56,393 nt of DNA from Planctomycetes bacterium UBA1146 (lineage in GTDB: Bacteria; Planctomycetota; UBA8108; UBA1146): assembly GCA_002311345.1 (NCBI GenBank), contig DCAA01000026.1, positions 48,111 to 104,503 on the forward strand, written 5' to 3'. Made by a program: the position numbers and the translations under genes. This document shows, in pieces, positions 35,747 to 44,041 of this stretch. Numbering within the stretch: position 1 is the first letter of the stretch; each line of letters begins with the position of its first letter. The notes beneath the pieces are model-generated. The model worked only from the letters and a program-made list of their open reading frames with translations. It was not told the origin of the DNA and did not search any database.

Positions 35747-36944
35747 CGACCGGTTCTTCAGTTTCGGCGGGTCGGAAGACCTTGTAACGGATGTTCCTGA
35801 GCCGAACCGACTCGTCCGGCCTGAGGAGGATCGCGACCCCCCCCATCGGGAAGTACGGTCTGGTATCCTCATCGAGAGAATCGAGAGAATCGAGATCGGT
35901 AATGCTGACAAGCCCCTCTCTGAGTTGAATTCGTAACCGTGTCCACTCTTCGTCTTCAGCATCGAAACTGTGTACATCGTAGTTCTTCACTGCCGTACCC
36001 GGACGCATCCCTGCTGTAATCCCGAGATTCACTGCATCACCGGAGACCAGTTGAATCTCCATCTCGACGATATATTCCTCCCAGGCGTCGTCTCCGATCT
36101 CGAGTTGGGCTGGACCGGAACTGGAATTGGTGCCCACCACCTCTCCATCCTCCTCGGTCCAGACCTCTGCATCCGGATCGGCTGCAGAAGCCCTGAAAGA
36201 AGACAGATACGCATCGATGGTCAGGTCGATCCACTCGATGGCTTGCTCGGCGACCAGGGCAGAACGTGCAGCCTCGTACTCGGCCAGGTAATCAGCAATC
36301 GTCGTACGGATCTCTTCGTACTCCTTCATACCCTTGTATTCGTCGGAGTAGGATTCCAGCAGGCCGATGGCTGAAGCCAGTTCCTCCTGCCTGCGGTAAG
36401 CTCGCGCTCTGCGAGTAATACGATCGAAATCGACTTCCGCCTTCTGTCTCAGCGCTACCTGCTCGCACAACTGCACCCATAATTGATGTGCAGCAGTAAC
36501 CTCGAAGGTACCATCCGGATCGAACTCCTCGAGAACTCGTTCGGCAGCAAGAGGATCTCCGTCACCAATCAGGCTCTCGACACGACCGGCGATCTCATCG
36601 AAATGCTGCTTGCCGGCTTCTTCACGCACCTGGATCTGTTGATCGAGGAGTTTTTGAGCTTTCACAGCGTAGGCGGTTCCCTCGGCGGAATAGATCAGAC
36701 TCTCGAGGTGCTCGATCCATTCCTCGAACTGATCAGGGTGAGTACGGATCGCGTTCGAGAGGGCATCGTAGCGTTCCTTGTACTTCTGGAGACGAATCTC
36801 CAGCATCCTGCGGGCGACTTCTTCCGGGGTCAGTGCAGGTTTCGTCTCGACCGGCGGCGGGGGTGCCGGTTCGCTACAACCCACCAGCAGCAAGAGGACC
36901 AGCAGTATTCCAAGTGCGGAAACTGAGTAACGCTGGAGAACCAT
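35715..36944 (-). CDS. Lipoprotein with helical repeats and DUF1080/LamG-like C-terminus
   Basis: 409 aa. Signal with lipobox LLLVGC (Cys about 23) followed by a Pro-rich linker predicts an outer- or inner-membrane lipoprotein. Residues 40-240 are helical and TPR-like (MLEIRLQKYKERYDALSNAI, LAAERVLEEF, YRRQEELASAIGLLESY). The C-terminal 160 residues (VNLGITAGMRPG, YFPMGGVAILLRPDESVRLR) resemble a concanavalin-like 3-keto-glycoside hydrolase (DUF1080) fold. Function not assigned. It precedes the histidine kinase and overlaps it, raising the possibility that it feeds the kinase its signal. Start chosen at 36944 because the signal peptide begins there; the SD is weak. Confidence 0.72.
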   Translation of the reverse strand: MVLQRYSVSALGILLVLLLLVGCSEPAPPPPVETKPALTPEEVARRMLEIRLQKYKERYDALSNAIRTHPDQFEEWIEHLESLIYSAEGTAYAVKAQKLLDQQIQVREEAGKQHFDEIAGRVESLIGDGDPLAAERVLEEFDPDGTFEVTAAHQLWVQLCEQVALRQKAEVDFDRITRRARAYRRQEELASAIGLLESYSDEYKGMKEYEEIRTTIADYLAEYEAARSALVAEQAIEWIDLTIDAYLSSFRASAADPDAEVWTEEDGEVVGTNSSSGPAQLEIGDDAWEEYIVEMEIQLVSGDAVNLGITAGMRPGTAVKNYDVHSFDAEDEEWTRLRIQLREGLVSITDLDSLDSLDEDTRPYFPMGGVAILLRPDESVRLRNIRYKVFRPAETEEPVDGGAEDEAEG

Positions 36945-37006
36945 CTTGCTGGACCTACCTCTCCGCTCTTTACGAGGGATGCCGAGTGCTCTCGAGACCA
37001 TTGCTG

Positions 37007-38047
37007 TTACGAGCCTGTGCTCTTGCCTACCAACTGTTCCTGGCAGACCGCCAGAAGTTCGGCAATGACCTGCTCCTCGGTCCCCTCCAGGCGACAGCCA
37101 GCAGCCTTGACATGGCCCCCGCCACCGAAACGAGCAGCGATGGCATGGACCGAGATCTCGCCACGAGACCGAAGGGATACTTTATAACGCCCTGGACCGA
37201 CTTCAACGACGAGGAAGACGATCTCGGTGCCTGCCACCTGGCCCAGGGAGTCCACGAACCCGTCCAGATCCTCCATCTTGACTTCCCTGCGCTGGCGCAT
37301 CTTCTCGGAAAGCACGGAAAACAGGATCTTACCGTCGCTCCGACACTCGATATTCGCCAGCAAATCGCCCAGAGCCAGGGTTCGTTCGACCGAGAAGGAC
37401 TGGAAGATCTTCTGGAAGATCGGCTCCGGGTCGACCCCCAGTTCCACCAGTTGGGCGGCGATCCGGTAGGCGACCGAACCGGAATTGGAGTAACGGAACC
37501 AGCCAGTATCGGTGGCGATGGCCACAAATAGCGATTCCGCGCTGTTCAAGGTCAGTTCTTGACCCAGTGCGCGGATCACCTCGAGCACCAGGTTACCGGT
37601 GGAGGGAGAACCAGGTTCACACCAGACCTCCTGGAAACAATCGAGATCCCCTTCCAGGTGATGGTCGACGCACACGATGGGAGTGTCGGACTCCACGAGC
37701 AGTTCTTTCATATGTCCGAGCCGATGGAAGGCGGAGGTATCCACAACGATGATCAGATCGGCCTGCTCGACCGCGCTGATCTGACTTGCATCGGGCTCTC
37801 CGGTGAGCACCTCGGCAACTCCATCATGATCGATGAACCGGAGTTTTTCGGGAACTGGATGGGTCAGAATCGTCCGGGGATGGGCACCTAGTTTGGCCAG
37901 GCAATGGTGCAGCGCCACACTCGATCCGAGAGCGTCGCCGTCGGGATAGATGTGGGTCAGGATCAAGGGTTTGCGGGTTGACCGCAGCGCCGCAAGGAGT
38001 CCGTCGGGAATCGCTCCGGGTTCCCAGAGTTGTGCTTCTTGGGCCAT
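37007..38047 (-). CDS. nrnA: DHH/DHHA1 phosphoesterase, NrnA-like (oligoribonuclease / pAp phosphatase)
   Basis: 346 aa. Start at 38047 after AAGGGGATG. The DHH domain has THIYPDGDALGSSVAL, ADLIIVVDTSAFHRLG and VDHHLEGD; the DHHA1 domain ends with ARFGGGGHVKAAGC. These metal-ligand motifs define NrnA-type enzymes that degrade nano-RNA or 3'-phosphoadenosine 5'-phosphate, with Mn2+. Also a possible hydrolase of linear pApA, which is of interest because a diadenylate cyclase is encoded at 47550. First gene ahead of the lipoprotein/two-component set, 62 nt apart. Confidence 0.93.
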   Translation of the reverse strand: MAQEAQLWEPGAIPDGLLAALRSTRKPLILTHIYPDGDALGSSVALHHCLAKLGAHPRTILTHPVPEKLRFIDHDGVAEVLTGEPDASQISAVEQADLIIVVDTSAFHRLGHMKELLVESDTPIVCVDHHLEGDLDCFQEVWCEPGSPSTGNLVLEVIRALGQELTLNSAESLFVAIATDTGWFRYSNSGSVAYRIAAQLVELGVDPEPIFQKIFQSFSVERTLALGDLLANIECRSDGKILFSVLSEKMRQRREVKMEDLDGFVDSLGQVAGTEIVFLVVEVGPGRYKVSLRSRGEISVHAIAARFGGGGHVKAAGCRLEGTEEQVIAELLAVCQEQLVGKSTGS

Positions 38048-38066
38048 ACATCCCCTTCTTGAGATA

Positions 38067-38115
38067 ATTGCGTTTTCGCAATACCATGGAACGGGTCCCG
38101 ATCTCGCAAACGAGA
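38067..38115. promoter_or_regulatory. Two tandem palindromes between nrnA and the XRE regulator
   Basis: ATTGCG-TTTT-CGCAAT (38067-38082) and TCTCG-CAAA-CGAGA (38102-38115). Both have four-base centres and a CG-N4-CG core, 34 nt apart centre to centre. The layout fits operators of a small helix-turn-helix dimer, the obvious candidate being the adjacent divergent regulator. Confidence 0.5.
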
Positions 38116-38192
38116 CTGCAGGTCCTGGGTTTTACACCGACTGACCTCCGGGAACCAGCCCAACCAGGGTCGCCGACGAAGGAAGGGGTATC

Positions 38193-38669
38193 GTGGAGAC
38201 AGGCCGAAAAATCATGAATCTGCGCAAGGATCTCGGAGTCGCTCAGAGATCACTGGCGGCGATGACCTCCGTCACACCGAGCGCCCTTTCCCGGATCGAG
38301 GCGGGGATTCACCACCCTAGGGGAACTGTCGCACTTCGCATCGCCAGGGAACTCGGCGTCACCGTCGATTACATCCTCGATGAAACTGCATCTTATCCTC
38401 CCCCCCCAAAAGCTCTGGTGGAGAATCTGAGCGATGACAGTTCGCAGCAACCAAGAGACCACAACATGAAAATCAGCCGTTCGGAGAAGAGGATTCTCGA
38501 GGCACTCCGTGATCTGACCCCTGATGAACGGAGATTCCTGGCAACCTGCCTGGAAGCCGACAACAAAAAGATACGACTCGTGCTCTTTGCTCTGGGCCGG
38601 GGAGAGACTCTCAGCCAGCTCGATGAAGTTGAGATCAGCAAGTTCCAGATAGCATTCGACAGGCTTTAG
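38193..38669 (+). CDS. XRE-family helix-turn-helix transcriptional regulator
   Basis: 158 aa from a GTG start with GGAAGGGG six nt before. HTH_XRE covers residues 5-65 (LRKDLGVAQRSLAAMTSVTP, SALSRIEAGIHHPRG, VTVDYILDE). A linker of Pro, Asn and Gln follows; the C-terminal half (KRILEALRDLTPDERRFLA) is helical with no recognised ligand domain. Divergent from nrnA across a region holding two palindromes; convergent with mdh, only 12 nt between stops. Likely autoregulatory; targets unknown. Confidence 0.88.
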   Translation: METGRKIMNLRKDLGVAQRSLAAMTSVTPSALSRIEAGIHHPRGTVALRIARELGVTVDYILDETASYPPPPKALVENLSDDSSQQPRDHNMKISRSEKRILEALRDLTPDERRFLATCLEADNKKIRLVLFALGRGETLSQLDEVEISKFQIAFDRL

Positions 38670-38681
38670 CCTTCGATTTGA

Positions 38682-39626
38682 CTAGGCGATGCTGATCATC
38701 TGGGCGACCTCGGCCTGTCCAGCAAGGACCGATGCAGCCGAGGACTGCAGGGCTTCTCTTTCGCTGGCGCTGAGTTCCACCTCGAGGATTTTCTCGACTC
38801 CATCCGAGCCGAGGATCACAGGTACTCCGACCCAGGTATCCTCGATCCCGTATTGACCCGTCAGAAGAGAACAACATGGCATGACTCGTTTCTGATCGAG
38901 CAGGATCGATTCTGCCATCGACACAGCAGCGGCACTCGGTGCATAGTAGGCGCTTCCCGTCTTGAGAAGATTGACGATCTCCGCACCTCCATGACGGGTT
39001 CGATCAACCAACTCTTCCAGACGTTGCTCGGAGATGAGTTGGCTGACAGGGATTCCACTGACGGAAGCAGTCGATGTGAGGGGAACCATGCTGTCGCCAT
39101 GGCCACCGAGGACCATCGCCTGGATATCCCTGACGGAGCAGCCCAGTTCCATGGCGAGGAAGGCGCTGTAACGCGCTGTATCGAGAACCCCGGCCATGCC
39201 GACCACCTTGTTCTTCGGCAAGCCCGACACCTGATGAGCCACAAAGCACATCACGTCGAGAGGATTGGAAACGATGATCAGCATCGCTGAAGGTGCCACT
39301 TCCATGATTCCGGAGACCACCTTCTGCTGGATCTCTCCGTTGACTCGCAACAGATCGGAGCGATCCATTCCGGGTTTTCTGGGCATTCCAGCGGTGATGA
39401 CGACCAGTTCTGCACCCTCGAGACTGGAGTAGTCATTGGCGCCCTGGACATTGGAGTCATAGCCACAAATCGGTCCAGCCTGGACGAGGTCGAGCGCCTT
39501 TCCCTGGGGCATTCCCTCGAGGATGTCGACGAGGATAACATCTCCGAGTTCTTTCTCGGCAAGCCTCTGGGCGGTAGTGGATCCTACGAACCCTCCTCCG
39601 ATGACTCCGATCTTACGACGCGCCAT
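38682..39626 (-). CDS. mdh: Malate dehydrogenase (LDH-like)
   Basis: NAD-dependent oxidation of malate to oxaloacetate, 314 aa. GVIGGGFVGSTTAQRLAEKE binds cofactor; GMPRKPGMDRSDLL supplies the substrate Args of MDH rather than lactate dehydrogenase; VSNPLDVM and the catalytic GGHGDSMVPL His complete the site. The length and style match the type-3 (LDH-like) MDH. Last gene of sucC-sucD-mdh, 20 nt after sucD. Confidence 0.97.
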   Translation of the reverse strand: MARRKIGVIGGGFVGSTTAQRLAEKELGDVILVDILEGMPQGKALDLVQAGPICGYDSNVQGANDYSSLEGAELVVITAGMPRKPGMDRSDLLRVNGEIQQKVVSGIMEVAPSAMLIIVSNPLDVMCFVAHQVSGLPKNKVVGMAGVLDTARYSAFLAMELGCSVRDIQAMVLGGHGDSMVPLTSTASVSGIPVSQLISEQRLEELVDRTRHGGAEIVNLLKTGSAYYAPSAAAVSMAESILLDQKRVMPCCSLLTGQYGIEDTWVGVPVILGSDGVEKILEVELSASEREALQSSAASVLAGQAEVAQMISIA

Positions 39627-39646
39627 GATTGCATCCTCTCCCGGAT

Positions 39647-40525
39647 TTATTTCTGTGCAGCGAGCAACTCCACGAGAGTGCTCCCGATTCCCGCGGGGGA
39701 ATCGGCTACCTTGACGTTTGCTCTCTCGAGAGCGGTGATCTTATCCTCTGCAGTTCCTTTTCCGCCACTTACGATGGCACCTGCATGTCCCATCCTTCGT
39801 CCAGCAGGAGCAGTTCTACCGGCGATGAAACCAACCACCGGCTTGCTCACTTCGGAAGCGATGAATTCGGCGGCGTCTTCTTCGGCGGTCCCCCCGATCT
39901 CACCGACCATGATGATCGATTCTGTGGCGGGATCATCGTTGAACATTTTCAGAACGTCGACGAAATTGGTACCGATGATCGGATCTCCGCCGATTCCGAT
40001 ACAGGTGGTCTGGCCCAGTCCTAACTGGGTGGTCTGGTGAACCGCCTCGTAGGTGAGCGTACCACTCTTGCTGACAATCCCTACTGATCCTGGTTGATGG
40101 ATGAAACCGGGCATGATTCCCATCTTGCACACTCCCGGAGTGATGATCCCCGGACAGTTCGGACCGAGCAAGCGCACCCCGTTGGAACGAACAACTTCTT
40201 TCGCCCGAACCATATCCAGGGTGGGAATACCCTCGGTGATACAAACGATGAACGGAATTCCAGCTTCTGCCGCTTCGATGATCGCAGCGGTGGAAAAACG
40301 AGCGGGAACGTAGATGATACTCGCAGTAGCATCGGTCGCTTCCTTGGCGCTTGCGACATCGTCAAAGACTGGACGATCGAGGTGTGTAGTTCCTCCCTTT
40401 CCAGGAGTAACACCTGCGACGATATTGGTCCCGTATTCCATCATCTGCTCACTGTGCTGGGTTCCGTAGCGTCCGGTAAATCCCTGAACGATCACACGCG
40501 TATCAGAATTGATCAGGATACTCAC
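39647..40525 (-). CDS. sucD: Succinate-CoA ligase alpha subunit
   Basis: 292 aa from a GTG start, which forms a GTGA overlap with the sucC stop; GGGGGGAG precedes it. RVIVQGFTGRYGTQHSEQMM binds CoA, GPNCPGII and the phospho-His region GHAGAIVSGGKGTAEDK are present. Works with SucC to make ATP or GTP from succinyl-CoA in the TCA cycle. The open frame upstream of the GTG is antisense-type shadow within sucC, not coding. Confidence 0.97.
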   Translation of the reverse strand: MSILINSDTRVIVQGFTGRYGTQHSEQMMEYGTNIVAGVTPGKGGTTHLDRPVFDDVASAKEATDATASIIYVPARFSTAAIIEAAEAGIPFIVCITEGIPTLDMVRAKEVVRSNGVRLLGPNCPGIITPGVCKMGIMPGFIHQPGSVGIVSKSGTLTYEAVHQTTQLGLGQTTCIGIGGDPIIGTNFVDVLKMFNDDPATESIIMVGEIGGTAEEDAAEFIASEVSKPVVGFIAGRTAPAGRRMGHAGAIVSGGKGTAEDKITALERANVKVADSPAGIGSTLVELLAAQK

Positions 40526-41694
40526 GGCCTGCTCCCCCCGGCCGCTGAAACGGATTTGGCGGCAGCATCCGCAAGATCGTCCGCAGTGATGACATCGATA
40601 CCTGATTGCTGGAGGATCTCCTGCGCCTCTGCAACCGAGTTCCCCTCGAGCCTCACAATCAGCGGGACCCCAAGATTCGTGACGCGGGCCGCCTCGATGA
40701 TGCCTTCTGCGATCAAATCGCAGCGGATGATCCCTCCGAAGATATTGACGAGGATCGCAGCCACGTTGGGATCCTCGAGGATGATCTTGAATCCCTCGGT
40801 GACACGTTCGGCGGTGGCGGTCCCTCCCACATCGAGAAAGTTTGCTGGCTCCGCACCATGTAGTTTGATGATGTCCATCGTTGCCATGGCGAGGCCAGCA
40901 CCATTGACCATGCACCCGATAGTTCCATCGAGGCCTACATAGGAGAGTTCCCATTCAGCGGCTCGTGTCTCCCTCGGATCTTCCTCGTTCAGATCGCGCA
41001 ACTCAGCATGCTCGGGATGCCGAAACTCGGCGTTGTCATCGAAATTGATCTTGGCGTCGAGGGCGATCACGTCCCCCTCTGCTGTCACCACCAGAGGATT
41101 GATCTCTGCCAGTGAACAATCCTCCTCGACAAATGCCCTGGCGAGTTTCTGAACCACTTGCACGAACTGATCAGAGGTTGTTTCGGAGAAATCCAGTTTC
41201 GTCGCGAGCGAGCGGGCAGCTTCCTCGGAGATCCCTGAATCGATGCAGATCTCTTCGAAATGAATCGCTTCCGGTCTCGAAGCCGCGATCTGCTCGATAT
41301 CCATGCCGCCTTCGGCACTGACCATCAGGACTGGCTTCTCGCGATTTCGATCGATGACCATTCCGCAGTAGATCTCCCTGGCAATATCGCACCCTTCCTC
41401 GATGAGAAGAGTGCGAACTTTGCGCCCCTCGGGTCCGGTCTGGTGTGTGATCAACTGCATTCCCAGTATCGAACGTATCGCCTCCTCACATTCGGAACTG
41501 GTCGAGGTAACTCGAACTCCCCCACCCTTCCCTCGACCTCCAGCGTGGATCTGTGCCTTCACGACCCAGGGTCCATCACCGAGTTCCTTCGCTCCGGTGA
41601 GAGCCTCCTCGACCGTAGTCGCAACCTTCCCATTCGGAATGGGAATGCCGTGACGGGCCAGCAGTTGCTTCGCCTGATACTCGTGGATTTTCAA
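40522..41694 (-). CDS. sucC: Succinate-CoA ligase beta subunit
   Basis: 390 aa from a TTG start (41694) with GGAAAGGA seven nt before. LKIHEYQAKQLLARHGIPIP (read Met first) is the canonical start. ATP-grasp signatures VKAQIHAGGRGKGGG and the C-terminal CoA-ligase motif INIFGGIIRCD equivalent (VNIFGGIIRCDLIAEGI) are present. TTG for this core gene, with GTG for sucD, suggests deliberately moderate translation. A possible leader stem lies 70-120 nt upstream. Confidence 0.97.
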   Translation of the reverse strand: MKIHEYQAKQLLARHGIPIPNGKVATTVEEALTGAKELGDGPWVVKAQIHAGGRGKGGGVRVTSTSSECEEAIRSILGMQLITHQTGPEGRKVRTLLIEEGCDIAREIYCGMVIDRNREKPVLMVSAEGGMDIEQIAASRPEAIHFEEICIDSGISEEAARSLATKLDFSETTSDQFVQVVQKLARAFVEEDCSLAEINPLVVTAEGDVIALDAKINFDDNAEFRHPEHAELRDLNEEDPRETRAAEWELSYVGLDGTIGCMVNGAGLAMATMDIIKLHGAEPANFLDVGGTATAERVTEGFKIILEDPNVAAILVNIFGGIIRCDLIAEGIIEAARVTNLGVPLIVRLEGNSVAEAQEILQQSGIDVITADDLADAAAKSVSAAGGSRP

Positions 41695-41762
41695 GCGAGA
41701 TTCCTTTCCTGCTCACAGCGTCACCCGACCACCTGAACTCACGTTCGAGCAAACAAATTGGT

Positions 41763-41818
41763 AACCGCAGGAAAATCAGGTATGCGAGAAACCGGGGATC
41801 AGAAGCAAGACTGCGGTT
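41763..41818. promoter_or_regulatory. Long-range 8-bp inverted repeat upstream of sucC
   Basis: AACCGCAG (41763-41770) and CTGCGGTT (41811-41818), 40-nt spacer, inside the 195-nt gap before sucC. Could form a leader stem or bind a regulator; chance cannot be excluded at this length. Confidence 0.3.
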
Positions 41819-41878
41819 CCCAGACGCGACGATGGGAAAGGTATCGCGAGGAAGTGAGAGGTGCAACGGAACCGATGC

Positions 41879-41913
41879 GGAAACCCGCGTCAGTTGTGGC
41901 TATCCGGGTTTCC
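41879..41913 (-). terminator. Stem-loop spanning the stop of the HEAT/TPR gene
   Basis: GGAAACCCG (41879-41887) pairs with CGGGTTTCC (41905-41913), 17-nt loop containing the stop codon at 41890-41892. No T tract follows on the minus strand, so it may protect the 3' end or end transcription factor-dependently. Confidence 0.45.
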
Positions 41914-43860
41914 TTCTTCGATGACGCCACCGGAGGGTACTGGTTCACCCTCAGGTGGTTCGCTTTCCCGCTGCAGCCGTTTAGCAACAGTCAGCATGCG
42001 AGCCAGCTCTTCATTGAGAGACCCCTCAATACGAGCGGCCTTGTGTTCGGCAATCACCCTACCGGGGTCGCCGAGGATCAGCGAAATCGCTGAGATTCGG
42101 CCACGGAACCGGCCCAGTTCCTCAAGAATCCGTATGCGTATATCACGCAAGGATCTGTTGTGGTCGCGAGCGGAGAAGGGCAGAGAACTGTCGAAGGGGA
42201 GGTTGGTCCTGTCGACCACTACCAGCCCTCCCCGGTAACGAACCAGAGCCTGGATTCCATTTTTGAAAGTATCCCGAGCTTCGATCAGTTGCATCTTGCG
42301 CTGCTCGATGTCCCCAGAATCCAATATAGCTTCCTCGTACAGATTTCTACCCAACTCAAACCATGCATCGGAATAATTCGGATCGAGTTGAATCGCCTTC
42401 AACAGTGCCACTCGAGATCGATCGAAATCGAGACCGAATTGGTAAATCCGACCGATATGGTAATAGCAGAGTCTTTCGATGATCTCATCACCGAGCCCCG
42501 CATCTCTACCTAGCGCGCGACGGAATAAAGTAAGGGCACCCTCGAAATCGCTCCGTTGCTGGTACAGCAATATTCCGAAACTAACGAAGGGTCCCATTGC
42601 GGTCGGATCTACCTTCGTCGCATTGCGATAGAAGTGTTCGGCAGCATCGAAACGACCAAGCGCCTCCGACTCGATGCCCTGTCTCCACAGATCAGAGGCG
42701 CGCCTACGTTCCTGGCTGGCTTCGGCGCCGTGGAAAGCAGAAACTGCGATCTTCTCGATCTGATCCTTGTTCCCGTGCCACCACTCACGCCAGAGTTTCA
42801 CCGCACTTGCTCGGGTAGCAGCATCTCCGGCAGGATCAAACCCGAACTGCTCTCCGGTGTATTCGAGAAGTTTCCCGGCAGCTATGGCACGTGCAGCTTC
42901 CTCATCGAGTTCGAGAGCATCGATGAGAGTGATTATTCCGATATATACGCCGTTTTCCCCGAGTGCTATTGCCAGTGCCAGTTGTGCGTGAGCCTGAGAA
43001 CTCTTCCAGGCGAGAATCAACTCCTTGATGCTATGGGTACGCTGCAATATGTCGACCGCAAAGGAACGTACCGTGGCACTCTGGCTGTCATCGAGAAGCA
43101 ACAAACCAAGCAAGGGGTAAAGGTCGGATCCATTTTCCATCAATGCTTCACTTAGCAAGTTCACCCGGTCATTTGGTTTCGAGGTCGAGAGCTGCTCAAG
43201 GAAATTAGGACGCGCCTTGGTGACGCCTTCAGGGAGTGCCATCCTGAGTCGCTCCTCGAGTAGAATCCGGCGGATTTCTTCGTTCTCTTCATCGACGAGT
43301 GCCTCTTCAAGAAATCGCTTGGAGAAGAACCCGGCTGCACGAAGGAACTCGCTCCCTTCCCTGCTCGCAAATGGTTCGCCCGATCGGACACCTGCGATGG
43401 CCCTCTTGATTCTGTCCTCGAAATCGCAGCGGACCGTGAAACGATCGTCACTGCAAATTCCGTTGGGCTGAATCGTCCGCTTCACCTCGGAATCAGGATA
43501 TCTCGCGCTACCTAGTTCGAGGTCCACGACCCATTCACTGGTTCCTGTATCGAAACGGACACTTCCGGATACCTCGTGACCGGATAGAAAAACCAGGATG
43601 ATTCCAGGTGGTTCCGAAGTCTCCAGTTCAACTTGACTCCAGCTCTTCACGTTACGCTTGAGGATCGGATTACTCCCGAGGCGACCTGCCAGCTCCAGGT
43701 ACTCGTTACCGAGATCGTAAATCCTGCCCGCGAGGACCACCCCATCCAGGGTCCGGATCTTTATATCCGCCTGCGCCATCGGTGAGAAAACGACCAGCAG
43801 CAACAAGGCGAGGATCGAGACGCAACTGGAGCCTCGCATCCGTCTACAACTAGGATTCAA
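41890..43860 (-). CDS. Secreted HEAT/TPR-repeat protein, function unknown
   Basis: 656 aa from a TTG at 43860, chosen for GGGAGGA at ideal spacing; it gives the signal peptide MNPSCRRMRGSSCVSILALL (Met first) cleaved after QADA-like FSPMAQA. The ATG 7 codons later has no SD. Residues 30-130 form a small beta domain (TLDGVVLAGRIYDLGNEYLEL). The middle has HEAT-like pairs ending in ATRASAVKLWREWW, a pattern frequent in planctomycete proteins. Residues 400-560 are TPRs (GRFDAAEHFYRNATKVDPTA, ALTLFRRALGRDAG, SRVALLKAIQLDPNYSDAW). Probably a periplasmic scaffold. Divergent from the YhaM-like gene. Confidence 0.75.
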   Translation of the reverse strand: MNPSCRRMRGSSCVSILALLLLVVFSPMAQADIKIRTLDGVVLAGRIYDLGNEYLELAGRLGSNPILKRNVKSWSQVELETSEPPGIILVFLSGHEVSGSVRFDTGTSEWVVDLELGSARYPDSEVKRTIQPNGICSDDRFTVRCDFEDRIKRAIAGVRSGEPFASREGSEFLRAAGFFSKRFLEEALVDEENEEIRRILLEERLRMALPEGVTKARPNFLEQLSTSKPNDRVNLLSEALMENGSDLYPLLGLLLLDDSQSATVRSFAVDILQRTHSIKELILAWKSSQAHAQLALAIALGENGVYIGIITLIDALELDEEAARAIAAGKLLEYTGEQFGFDPAGDAATRASAVKLWREWWHGNKDQIEKIAVSAFHGAEASQERRRASDLWRQGIESEALGRFDAAEHFYRNATKVDPTAMGPFVSFGILLYQQRSDFEGALTLFRRALGRDAGLGDEIIERLCYYHIGRIYQFGLDFDRSRVALLKAIQLDPNYSDAWFELGRNLYEEAILDSGDIEQRKMQLIEARDTFKNGIQALVRYRGGLVVVDRTNLPFDSSLPFSARDHNRSLRDIRIRILEELGRFRGRISAISLILGDPGRVIAEHKAARIEGSLNEELARMLTVAKRLQRESEPPEGEPVPSGGVIEEGNPDSHN

Positions 43861-43905
43861 GAGATCCTCCCGTCGAACTCTTCGAGTAAGGGGCCAGATC
43901 TCCGA

Positions 43906-44032
43906 TTCTGACCAATCAGAACGATCCTGCAAGCCCCGTCAGGGGTTGCGAGGGTATCCAGATCAGGGGAAACTCGACCACGGAATCTTCAGAAACGGAA
44001 TATCGGCGGCTTTCAAACGGCTGAAAGGCCGC
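43906..44032 (+). promoter_or_regulatory. Three hairpins in the YhaM-like leader
   Basis: TTCTGA-CCAA-TCAGAA (43906-43921); GCAAGCCCC-GTCA-GGGGTTGC with one bulge (43929-43949); and GCGGCTTTCA-AACGGC-TGAAAGGCCGC with one bulged G (44006-44032). The last lies just before the start region of the exoribonuclease gene, so a structured 5' leader is plausible. Confidence 0.45.
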
Positions 44033-44041
44033 TGGAATGCG

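Noticed and set aside
40526..40954. Upstream extension of the sucD frame into sucC
   Set aside because: Low-complexity Cys/Gly/Arg translation; the true GTG start with SD and GTGA overlap is at 40525.
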